From positions 7,338,434 to 7,402,433 of the forward strand of contig NC_053123.1 of the NCBI RefSeq assembly GCF_010015445.1: a stretch of 64,000 bases of DNA, in the 5' to 3' direction. The number at the start of each line of letters is the position of its first letter. Within the stretch, counting starts at the first letter, position 1. The notes beneath the pieces were generated by a model. That model worked only from the letters and a program-made list of their open reading frames with translations. It searched no databases and had not been told where the DNA came from. Below, one piece after another: positions 11,233-21,073 of this stretch. Origin of the DNA: Perca fluviatilis. Its lineage: Eukaryota > Chordata > Actinopteri > Perciformes > Percidae. Both the position numbers and the translations under genes were made by a program.

Positions 11233-11317
11233 TGGGGGGGTTGGGGGGGGGTTGTTGGGGTTTGGGGGGGGGGGGGGGGGGGGGGGGAGTGTTAAAAAAA
11301 AAAAAGAAAAAAAGTTA
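11233..11317. repeat. Poly-G then poly-A low-complexity tract
   Basis: Long G runs (the longest about 25) are broken by TT and TTT, then A runs broken by single G. Such tracts are prone to base-calling and assembly error, so the exact length should not be trusted. Confidence 0.9.
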
Positions 11318-12379
11318 ATTGTTTTTTGGTTTTTTATGAACCGTTCCATACGGATTCTTAGTTCATACAGTGAGACCATAACTACAGCGGCCAACTTTTT
11401 GTTTTTACTTTGAGCATCTCCAAACCCCACTGATGTTGCCTAGCTGGTAACAATGGATTCCACTGTTGAACTAGTTTCACGATGAAAACCTTTAGCAACA
11501 CATCAGTAGAGACTTCTCGAGCTCAAACCTCTGAAGCATGGCCCACTTCTTCGCTGTCCATCTATATACTCTGTATGTTCCAATCTTGTATATTTTTTTT
11601 GCCAAAATATGGCTTAATACTTACATGTATGCGGACATTGGTTTGCCATTTGCAAACAGCGGAATTGCTTCATTCTTGGTCCCACACTACACTACATCCC
11701 ACCTTTTAAACATACATACTTCGTACCTGCTTCCTCTTGTGTGTAGGTTTCCTGAACGTTGCCAGCATGTTGTACACATGGGTAATTTGGTTATCTAATT
11801 TAAAAAAAACTAAATGTTAATATGCAAACTAAATTTCTTAAATGATGGTGCATTTTTTTCGTCCCTTAATTGCTTTGGTTTAAATGGTTTGTATATAAAT
11901 GTGGGCGAGGAAACCAGAATGTTAGTATGAAATGTAGTATACAGGTGCTGATGCTGACCCATTTTTTTGGCTTCAAAACTATTGAGACAATGCAAGCCAG
12001 AGCTGTATGCTGACTTCTCAGAATGACAACAATTCAGTTTTTATAGCAACCGATCCATTTACAAAGATCTTCACACAATTACGTGGATCCTTCTGGAGAC
12101 CACTTATTCCTGCACTTGAGGCCAATGCAAGACCGTAGCAAGAGGAAAAGATTGCAGAATAAAATAAAATAAGCCTATCTACTTAGTGCTTAAGCAGAGG
12201 TCTGAATTGCAGCTATTATAGGTCTGAATTGCATCATTATATAGTAATAAGTAAAAGCTTCACAATCTTTCTTCGATCCTCTCGGCCATTTTAAACTCTG
12301 CAAGTAGTGCTCTTGTTAAAGTCAGCTGTTCTGGTACAGGTCAACTGAAGAAATGCAATTGTGGCCCCAGAGGGCAGAG
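11318..12379. other. No recognisable feature
   Basis: No exon, inverted repeat or known repeat terminus recognised. Confidence 0.5.
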
Positions 12380-12660
12380 AGGCTACATCATACTTCCAGG
12401 GCCCTTAAAGTAATTAATGTGCGGTTGGCTCACTAACTGAATTCCTTCTTAAATCTTCTCATCTGCGAGGGAGGAATCCTGCAGACCTTAGGGCCTCCTG
12501 CAGCAATGAAGCAGCCACAGACTGTTCATGCTCATGTCATTAGCTTGAGCAGCCCACTCAGCTAATTGGTAAGGCAGAGTTCATTTGGCTTCCTTGCTGA
12601 TTTGGCTAGCCACTGGGGATAGGAGTGAGTAATTAGAAACTGTAATTAAAGGTAGTTTTC
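12380..12660. other. Candidate conserved non-coding element
   Basis: This stretch has no transposon hallmark. It holds several homeodomain-type words (AGTAATTAATG, GCTAATTGG, GAGTAATTAG, GTAATTAAAGG) separated by moderately GC-rich sequence such as CCTGCAGACCTTAGGGCC. That mix is typical of vertebrate developmental enhancers, but base composition alone proves nothing. Conservation in other fish is the needed test. Confidence 0.22.
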
Positions 12661-12950
12661 ACGAATGGCTCGGAGGAGACCGATGGCACACAATGTGACC
12701 GTAGCTTGGCTTGATGTGTGGTAAAGCTGTCCTTAAACCAAATGGAAAAAAGTTGCACAAAGGAGTCAATAAACCCGAAAATGTGGTTAAGCATTACATG
12801 GTGTGGTTTACGTGTATTGACTGTGGGAAAAGGTGGAAAGTGCGAAAGTAGAAAAAGTATCTTATTATAAGCGTTTTTTTCCTTTTTACTACTTACATTG
12901 AGCGACAAAGTTGCACCGTAGAACTCTTCTCTGATGTACCTATAACATAA
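12661..12950. other. No recognisable feature
   Basis: Short unannotated gap before the first family A copy. Confidence 0.5.
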
Positions 12951-13157
12951 AGGAACAGTCTGACATTTTGGGTAATACGCTTTCGTACAGAGAGTTAGAT
13001 GAGAAGATCAATACCACTCTCATCTCTGTACGCGGAATATGGGGCTAGAGCCAGCAGGTGTTTAGCTTAGCATAAAGAGTAGAAACAGCTAGCCTGGCTC
13101 CGTCCAAAGTAAAAAAAAAAATCAATAAATAAATCCTCCTACCAGCACCTCCTAAAG
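12951..13157 (+). repeat. Teleost interspersed repeat, family A copy 1
   Basis: Reads AGGAACAGTCTGACATTTTG, GAGAGTTAGATGAGAAGATC, TGTTTAGCTTAGCATAAAGA, ACAGCTAGCCTGGCTCCGTC and CTACCAGCACCTCCTAAAG. I recognise this as a very common fish interspersed repeat often found in introns and UTRs. Two more damaged copies lie at 19603 and 55899. There is no coding sequence, and I cannot assign the superfamily from these copies. Confidence 0.68.
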
Positions 13158-13500
13158 CCTGGATTCCACCAGGCGCAGATGTGCCGCGTTCTGGCTGCAC
13201 ATGGAAAGTGGGTCTGGCGATCTCTGTTGACATTACTGTCTTGAAGACCCTCCATTTTTAAAGCTAGGGTGGAGATGTTTTTATCATATGAAACTAATGG
13301 AAAGGGGGCTAAATAACACTCCAAAGTTGGGCAAAATTTTGGAGAGGTAAAAACTGGCATGGGCATTTTCAGGATGTATGGTTTCAGGTACACCCTCTGC
13401 ACTAATGAAAGCCCTTGTACAATCTTCTCTGGTCTCTCAAAACTCACTGACTGTAGAGATGCACTCTGGGATGACTGCTGTAACTGCTTTGGGGTCAATT
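13158..13500. repeat. Probable further interspersed repeat
   Basis: CCACCAGGCGCAGATGTGCC and then GAAGACCCTCCATTTTTAAA, GGAAAGGGGGCTAAATAACA and GAGGTAAAAACTGGCATGGG resemble a repeat I associate with teleost genomes. The minus strand is open for about 119 codons, but the peptide shows no domain and crosses the repeat, so it is not called as a gene. Confidence 0.35.
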
Positions 13501-13765
13501 TTTAACGTCAACATTAATATTTTTAATAATTCACCAGCTTAGAGAGTTCCTTGTGCAATTTACAGCATTGACAATCTCTTTCATATCCAAGGGAAATTGG
13601 TATTGTAACTGAAATATCCCGACTCAAATCGATATTAAATCAAATGATAGGAATAAGCATATTTCCCAACACATTGAGATATTTCTTTAACCAAATGGAG
13701 ATATTTCTCTTTGGCCGATAAGTACAGGAATTTTTTTTTTCTTTTTTTTTCATTCATGCATGTTA

Positions 13766-13806
13766 TGAATGAATGAATGAATGAATGAATGAATGAATGA
13801 ATAAAT
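13766..13806. repeat. (GAAT)n microsatellite
   Basis: About ten tetranucleotide units, directly after a T-rich run at 13730-13750. Confidence 0.95.
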
Positions 13807-16739
13807 GTTATATTGGTTTATGTTATGAAGCAAGCAAGCATGTTATTTCTGAACTGGCCAGACACAAAGCCTCTATGGTCAGCTAATTGTAGAGTAAGCA
13901 AGTTTCAACATGCACTTTTTATTTAAAGTTGTTGACAGTGTTCCTTTCTGTGCTAGGCAAGACTACTGTACCATTGCATGGCCACCATGAATAGAGACAA
14001 CATGGAAGTCTCGAAAAGCAGAAATATCATGACATTTTTATTTTAATTTACTTCTGATTCTCTTTTTTGTTTAGTATACTTATAAATTGAATAAAAATGA
14101 TTGTAGGAAGTTATTTTGAGTAACTTGAATGAGATACCTGCGAGAAAGGTGAGTAAATGTGTGGCTGCTGAATTGAACTTGAGCTTAATTGCATATGAGG
14201 ACAAGTGGGAATTTGTTAATTCAAAGCAGTGCAATTCACAGTAGTTAAGTGGCTAATATGACATATGAGGTGAGGCAATAATTAAGTATTATTGTAGCCA
14301 AGGCTTCAACCCGGTGCGGCTGTTATTTGTCTTTACAAGTGCCATGCAAAATGCTGGTGCGGATGTAATAGGTGCATAAAAGATCAGTTGAACGGCGTTC
14401 CAACTCACCAAGCTTTCGTTCAATAGAGATTAAAAAGGTACAAAGCAATTGTCCAGCTCCTGAAATTGAGCTCGCCCTTCTCATATTACTCCATCAACAG
14501 CCTCAGCAGTAAAATATTTACAACACTGTGGAGACAGAGAGTTTTCACTTCATTTTGTATTTTCATCCAGCAGACAACCAAGGACCGATATACTTTATTC
14601 TCTGAATGTGAGAAATTGACACTCTCTGTGCTCAAACTGCACTTTTGTGTGTATCTGAAGAGGCTCTGCATTCCCTGCTCGCCTATGCACACTATGCCCT
14701 GTCGAGGTAGGTTTCAAAACTCTATTTGCACGTTTCGGATCCTTGCCACTGCTTGTCTTTTGACCAAACTGCATACTGTCAGTCGCTCCTAATAAAAAAA
14801 GATGCTAATCAGTGGACAGGAATTTGACACCAGATGATCGCTCGGAGGAAGCCGAACACTTTGAGGCTGGCTCTGTGGGAGAGTGGAGCTGGTTATGCCC
14901 CTGCAGCCCTTCCACAGTAATCTGACATATGCAGCGCTTTGCACTATTACAAGCTTTGAGGAACTGATCAAAGGAGCGAGCTCTAACGGGGCCAGGAAAC
15001 AAGAGAAACGAAACAAACGAACAAATGATTTGGTTCCAGCCCCAGTTTGATGTTTACCTCTTGCTCATCACAGCCTCTCCGCCTACTGCCTTCACACGCC
15101 CATCTCCTTATCTTGTTTTCTTCACAACTTTGTCCCCCCGACCCACCCACCCACCCTATATCACCCTTTCCCTCGTGTGTTGGACAAAGCAAATTATTTC
15201 CTTTTTAAAGGAATGCCATCCAAAGCTGCTGGACTCCAGTCTGTGGGCTTTAGAGACTAACCGATACAACGGCATGGCTGCTATTATCGGCCTGTTTCCG
15301 CTTCAGTGCTTATCTTGTTGTTTAATAATCATATTTGCATGCATGTTTTAAATTATGAATACCAACTTTTGCCTTCTAACAGGCAATTTAGAGTCTGTTT
15401 GTTTAGCTACAAAAGGCTTTATATCAGTCTATCCTGTTGCTAAACCAAAATCAGTTTGCTGCTAATTAAGACCTGGACCCGAGGGTATATGCAATTGTTG
15501 TCTAGCTCTGTGTGTATTTTTCTTCTTTTTGAGCGGAGCTGCTCGGGAACGCAAAATTTATTTCGGTGTAAACTTCCAATAAAGTTGTATCGTATTAAAG
15601 GAATCCAAAACATAAGAATTGTGCTTATATTTTGAAATTGTTAAAATGTATATTTCCTGATATATATAGTTATAAAAAAATGTAAACTCAAATATTGTCT
15701 TAATTTTGAGCATTTTAGCGGCAACATTAGATATTTCAATTCAGGCAGAAAACTTTTTTACAGTTTGAAAGTAACATGAATAGTATAAAGTGAATATATG
15801 CACCGTTGATAACGCCTGTCGGAAATCAAAAATGAACTGAGAGGTTCCAGGCTAATATGATTTTGCAAATTAGTCTGGCCATGCCAGGCTAAAAATTAGC
15901 AATAGTTCAATATAAAAATATGTAAGTTACAAAGTGACTAGTAACTACAAAATGAAAATGCTCAAATCGGTACAAAAGTGCAGTACTTGAGTACGTTAAC
16001 TTCGTTTTCAATTCAAACTGTATTTCAGACTCAAGAGGGTCCAAAGCAAAATGAAAAGAAAATAAGACATACACAATAAAACCACAATTCATCAGTTACA
16101 TTCCACCACTGGCATTTATGGAGGGAGTCCTAAGAACCAGGGTTGCATTTAAAAATCCTCTTACCATGGATTTCAGAATCATGTTTTTGAGAAATATAGT
16201 TTTCATTAATACAACTTTTTATAATTAAATTGTTTAGATTTCCACTTTTGCAGAGCCTCCTTTAGTTTCTCTGCCAGTTTGTGTGCTGCTCCTATGGGGA
16301 ACACCTTTGCAGAACAGGACATTTTATTTCTCAGGACTGATGTAATGGGCTGTCACTGTGAAGGAGCTCTCTGTTCTGTACCTCTGGAGGTTCATCCATT
16401 GGAAGAACAGGCGGGGCAGTGGATAATTCCTAAACAGCTCGTGCTCTCTATACAGTACAGGCGCAATGGGCTGACTGAAGTGCACACTTGAAGGAACATT
16501 CTGTACGCTCTCAAGGACTTTGAAGATATTAAACTCTGTGTTCTCTATAGCGGTGACATTTCTGTGCCATTCATTGTTGCTTTGAATCTGCCTGAATAAG
16601 AGAGTGCTGTGGTATTTTTCACCAAGTGCTGTGAAGAGGACTAATGTGTTCTTTCAGTCAGAGCTGGCTTGTAGGACAGAATTTTTAGGAATATTAATAC
16701 TATGTCACGAGCGTGAGGGTGCGCCTCATTCAGTTCAAG
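13807..16739. other. No recognisable gene or repeat
   Basis: About 2.9 kb without a supported feature. Short AT-rich runs with words such as GCTTAATTGCATATGAGG (14185) and GGCAATAATTAAG (14273) could be regulatory but are weak evidence. Frames of up to 108 codons near 14466 and 15025 have no domain and no codon pattern that convinces me. Confidence 0.45.
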
Positions 16740-17143
16740 ATTAAGCATTGCTTCTTTTGGACTCCCTCCAGATCGGTTTGAGAGGCACACCAAATTGTTG
16801 GAAATTTAAGACCGAGGAGGGCCACTTACTTTATGTCCTATGGTCCTGTGATAAGGTCCAGGTATTTTGGACCAGGATACATGATAACCTATTTCGGATT
16901 GCAGGGACCCAGTTTCCATTCATCCCGACATTATTTGTTCTTAATCCTAAACGGAATAGATAAACACATAAGAAGCTGGGTCCAGACTAGTTTAATGATA
17001 GCCAGACAGATTCTTTTAAAAGATGGAGAAATGAAGGGGTGCCGCCAATCCAGGAGTGGGCTTGTGAGATAACTAGGCTGGTGGCGTGTCAAAAGATGTC
17101 GTACAAACAGTTAGTAAAATTGGATTTCTACACGGTAAAATAG
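16740..17143 (+). pseudogene. L1/Tx1-type LINE ORF2 C-terminal remnant
   Basis: One frame reads TPNCWKFKTEEGHLLYVLWS then CDKVQVFWTRIHDNLFRIAG. This matches the C-terminal cysteine-rich region of L1/Tx1-type LINE ORF2 proteins (CW.C...GT..H..W.C..v..FW..I). After a frameshift it continues as KHIRSWVQTSLMIARQILLK, then WRNEGVPPIQEWACEI, ACQKMSYKQL and a stop at 17141-17143. The whole reverse transcriptase and endonuclease are missing upstream, so this is a 5'-truncated copy. The second cysteine of the first pair is replaced (CWKF), and at least one frameshift is present. The family assignment rests on this tail only. Confidence 0.72.
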
Positions 17144-18468
17144 ATAATGCACTTTCTGTGGGGCTCCTAAGAAGCTTTGTGCTGCGAAAGACGGAGAGGT
17201 AGCATGTTTGAGTGTGCATAGTGTGCATAAGTTCTGCCACTGTCCACTTACTGACACAGGAAAAGTGGACAGCATGACAGTCCATCAGAGCCTGGGTGTA
17301 GGTAAGAGCTGAGAGCCAAGAAGGTAACACAGAGCTGAAATGTAATGACCATAGCAAATAGGTGTTAGAAGAGAGTAGGGTCTGCTCAGCAGGGCAACAG
17401 GGGGTCTGGAGAAATGGCTATAACTTGTTAAGGCGACCCGGAGACTAGAGAGAATCAGGCAGGATTGCTCAGGAGCAAACCTTGAGGGAGACAGAGAGAA
17501 CCACTGAAGAGACAGAAAAGCAAACAACACAGCCCCATAAAAACCAAGCCGTCTACAGTAGGGATAGCAGAAATCAGCCTATGTTCCCTTATTTCTATGA
17601 AATTTCCCCTGCATCAAATTTAGGCCATGTGTTCCCTCAGCCCTACGTTCCATCATTTCTATTAATTTTCCCCTGAATCAAAATTAGGCCCAATGTTCAG
17701 AATCAGTTATTCTGATTCCCATACATATGTAAGCATGCCAGTATGAATTCGGTGTAAGTAAGAAATGATGCAATTTCTTTCAATGCCGCTTTTCATTATA
17801 GCATTCCCGCTTCAGTATTTTGTCTCTTTTCCTCCATCACTCTTAAACACACTAACACTGTCAAACTCGTGTCAATGTCTCTGTCTGCCAAATCCAGAAG
17901 TGTAACATATCTGCAATGCACAGACCCGCTTGTAATTAAACACCTCAATGAGCAGATTACGACTTTCCCCATTTGGAAATTTCATTACCATTTCCATAAT
18001 TGGATTCCAAATTTAATTAGTGCTCCTGGGCTAAACAGCATGTGATCCGAGGATGAATGCAGATGCTGTCAGAGGTCTTGAACACTGGTTCAACCCTGCT
18101 TGCTCTTCTGACACCTTGCCAAAAAACAAACTGACCAGTATAGAACATTTCACTACTCGTATTTCTTTGCCAAGCACCCATTTTATAGGCAAACATATTG
18201 ACGCTTTGTCTAAAATGTCTAAAAATCCTGCTGCAGCACTCTATATTATCCTGTAATCGTGTACTTAACTGTAACTTACTTTTGTGTAATTAACACCATT
18301 TCACTGAGCTGTGTTTGTAATGTGTTTAACCAACCTGTTCTCACTCCGAACTCGTAAAATACAGACGCTTGGTCAGTGGCTCTTAGTGTCAGATACCGAC
18401 ACAAAAAGCACCCTTTAGTGTTTGTATGGAACGCACCGGGCAGAGCAGCAGCTTGACCACAGCGCTGT
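17144..18468. other. No recognisable gene
   Basis: Unannotated except for the AT-rich candidate regulatory stretch at 17925-18035. Confidence 0.45.
17925..18035. other. Candidate conserved non-coding element
   Basis: Dense homeodomain-type words (TTGTAATTAAACACC, CCATAATTGGATT, AATTTAATTAGTGC) in about 110 bp of unique-looking sequence. This is composition-based inference only. Confidence 0.22.
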
Positions 18469-18691
18469 TGTTATGGTTGTGTATGGGTTTCTGTTTCCTG
18501 TTTTATTTTGTAGTCTGTTTTCTCCCTTGTCATGTCTTGTTTTCCTTCCTGCCTTGTGTTTTCCCGCCTTTGTTATTCTCTGCCCCACCCTGATGTGTTT
18601 CACCTGTTCCTGAGTCCTTGTGTCACCTCGTTACCTCTTGTATTTAGTCTCTGTGTTGTCTTTGTCTCTTGTCAGATCATTGTTCTGTATT

Positions 18692-18695
<4 letters not shown>
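18469..18695 (+). mobile_element. Truncated LTR, same family as 30852-31336
   Basis: TGTTATGGTTGTG opens the segment, followed by TTTCCTGTTTTATTTTG, TTTTCCCGCC, TGATGTGTTTCACCTGTTCC and CTTGTCAGATCATTGTTCTG. These are in the same order as in the solo LTR at 30852. The 3' half is absent: the match stops where a (GT)n array begins, so the end was lost or replaced by repeat expansion. No internal retrotransposon coding sequence is next to it. Confidence 0.68.

Positions 18696-18780
<85 letters not shown>
18696..18780. repeat. (GT)n microsatellite
   Basis: About 40 dinucleotide units at the broken end of the LTR fragment. Confidence 0.98.
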
Positions 18781-18950
18781 AATTAGGAGGGTGGTTTGGG
18801 TGGATGATGGGTCAAACAACACAGGACTTTCTGTCCTGTGTGTCACTTATATATACATTTTGTAACCCCACCCATGATCTTTTCCTAAACCTGTCCCTTT
18901 CTTGTGCCACATGTCATGTCCGACTCAAAGAGCCAAAAAGTGATGCCAAT
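18781..18950. repeat. Probable interspersed repeat fragment
   Basis: The run TTGTAACCCCACCCATGATC, TTTTCCTAAACCTGTCCC and TTCTTGTGCCACATGTCATG resembles an abundant fish repeat. This is pattern memory with no structural support. Confidence 0.35.
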
Positions 18951-19047
18951 ACTCACTCACTCACTCACTCACTCACTCACTCACTCACTCACTCACTCAC
19001 TCACTCACTCACTCACTCACTCACTCACTCACTCACTACTCACTCAC
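18951..19047. repeat. (CACT)n microsatellite
   Basis: About 23 CACT/ACTC units with one slip near 19035. The long open frame of repeated Thr-His-Ser-Leu is a repeat product. Confidence 0.98.
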
Positions 19048-19602
19048 GCAGTGACAGACCTTCACGTTTTGCAGTGTTCCAGCCATAAATGAGTGACTCT
19101 GAACTTAACCCAAAGAAAATGATACCTATGTCAGAAATGCTTGAAAGCTGTTGTAAGCTAACAATGACAATGCTAAAATGCAGGTCTTAGTTTTGTGTGT
19201 TAGCATGCTAACATTTGCTAATTAGCACTAAACACAAAGTACAGCTGAGGCTGATGACCATTTCATTATTGTGCAGGTATTTGGTCATAAATCAAAGTTT
19301 TGGACAATTATAATTTTTGTCATTATGATTGCACTATGAAAAGTCAGGGGATCACCAATGTGAATACAATTTACAAATTATACATTATATAACTTAATAA
19401 CTTTTTAGATGTTTTGATTTTAGACTTACACCCCAATTGTTAGTTTTCTTGCAGTGTTCTTTGTAAAAGAATGTTCAGCATCTTAATGAGAAGGAAATTA
19501 AATTTAAAGTTCAGTGGACTTTCCCTTTCAATGGGTTTAAATATGATTATCCCAAAAGGCCTTTGTAGGTTTGTGTATGTATGTAAACATAATGTAATTT
19601 AT
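19048..19602. other. No recognisable feature
   Basis: AT-rich sequence with no supported element. Confidence 0.5.
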
Positions 19603-19930
19603 TATTCATACATTTCGGGAAATTTGCTTTTTCGCTTTTTTTTTTTGCCGAGATGTTACAACCCTGGCTCGGAGATCAAACCAGAGTTGGATGAACCAAA
19701 TTTAACTTTGTTATTCATGAAATAAAACAAAGAGAAAACAAAGTGGTGTAGGGTTACTCTGTTCCTGCAGAGGCTGCTGAGAGGGAGTAAGGGAGGTGGA
19801 GAAAGGTCCTTCTTAACGGCTAGCCTGGCTCTGTCCAAAAGGTAAAAGAAAATCCACCTACTACCTCTAAAGCTCACCAATTAGCACGGTGTAGGTTTTT
19901 GGTTTAATCTGCACAAAGCCCAAAGTGTAA
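19603..19930 (+). repeat. Teleost interspersed repeat, family A copy 2 (interrupted)
   Basis: The left part ACATTTCGGGAAATTTGC..TTGCCGAGATGTTA and the right part ACGGCTAGCCTGGCTCTGTC..CTACCTCTAAAGCTCACCAA both match family A. About 150 bp of unrelated sequence (19670-19815) replaces the middle, so the copy has been interrupted or rearranged. Confidence 0.6.
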
Positions 19931-20571
19931 AAGGACAAGATGCAGTTTAACTAGGGGATATGCGTAGGACTATTTATTGGACGGTTGCTGTAAGGCAAGG
20001 AAAGTCAGTACTTTTAGCTAAGAAATAGCACATAACCCTTCGTAAAACCACAATTTGACGTTTTACCCTTCTGTATTTGTACACCCAAATCTGTTCTGGT
20101 ATAATTTCCCTATTAAAAGAGCATATTGTGTTTATTTCAAGAGGTGTTGTTTGCATCAGCTGTATACTAGTTGAGCTGTATAATTCAATCAGGAGAGACT
20201 TATTAGAGAGATTTATTGAAAATAAGCATAATGTGAAATGTACAGAGTCTTTGGGGATTAGACTCCATCATTAAAAATATTTAAAAGGAGTAGAGAAGCC
20301 AACACATTCCCCCAGATGGAGCCTAGACACTGGTGATGGCGGAGAGGGAACCCAGAGACCGAACGAAGGACCCGTCTGCCAGAAAGGGACTCAGGTTGCA
20401 GTGATCGCCGATGCCCAGAGGTGGAAGAGGAGGAGGAGGAGGAGGAGGGTTGCACGAATGCCTAAAAAGACAGCTGATAGCAAGGAGAGAAGACAAGCAG
20501 AATGTTATGCTGTGATTGGATCATGAATTTCGTCGCCAATTCTGATCGGTTTACTGAAAAGTCAACGCCTC
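19931..20571. other. No recognisable gene
   Basis: Contains a short (GGA)n run at 20425-20448. The Ser-rich minus-strand frame over it is a repeat product. Confidence 0.45.
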
Positions 20572-20575
20572 TTAA

Positions 20576-21069
20576 AGCTGCAGTAGGTAAGATTGTGAAG
20601 ATCCAGGACTTCGCCAACAAATTTGAACATCGACAACTTCTCAGTCCCTCCCCCCTTTCTGCTGCAGCCCAAACCGTCTCCTAAGCCCCTCCCACACAAC
20701 GGAGTTTGACAGAAATGCCGGCCGGCATGTAAGACAACATGCTCAATAACTAAACACTAAAACAATTTTACTCACCAACCATAAAACGATGCTAACTAGC
20801 AGGCTAGCGTTAGCCATTTCAGCATCATATCAGACCGACCACTGTGCTAACGTTACTATTCTCCTCACCAACATAGCTTTATGGACTTTTGACTACTAAT
20901 AACCAAGTGAAAGATAAATCATTTATGGTAATTATGTTACCTGTCGAGAAGAAATGTGGCTACGTCTGCATCGTTCTTCAGATCTTTAAAATCCCTCAGC
21001 TCACGCCACCTCTGAAAAGCCGCTCCAATATAATATAAGTTAGTTTTATAAGACTTACCTACTGCATCT
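20576..21069. mobile_element. TTAA-flanked MITE
   Basis: The left end AGCTGCAGTAGGTAAG and the right end CTTACCTACTGCATCT are inverted repeats. Both are flanked by TTAA (20572-20575 and 21070-21073), the target of piggyBac/Kolobok-type elements. The interior (494 bp) has no transposase frame. It includes GGCTAGCGTTAGCC and CCAGCTCACGCCACC-like text seen in fish MITEs. The superfamily is inferred from the TTAA alone. Confidence 0.8.
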
Positions 21070-21073
21070 TTAA

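Noticed and set aside
13139..13498. 119-codon minus-strand frame
   Set aside because: Lies over family A and another interspersed repeat; no protein family recognised.
16279..16491. 70-codon plus-strand frame
   Set aside because: No domain, no splice context and unremarkable composition.
18951..19047. Possible CRISPR-like or peptide repeat
   Set aside because: It is a plain CACT tetranucleotide array without spacers.
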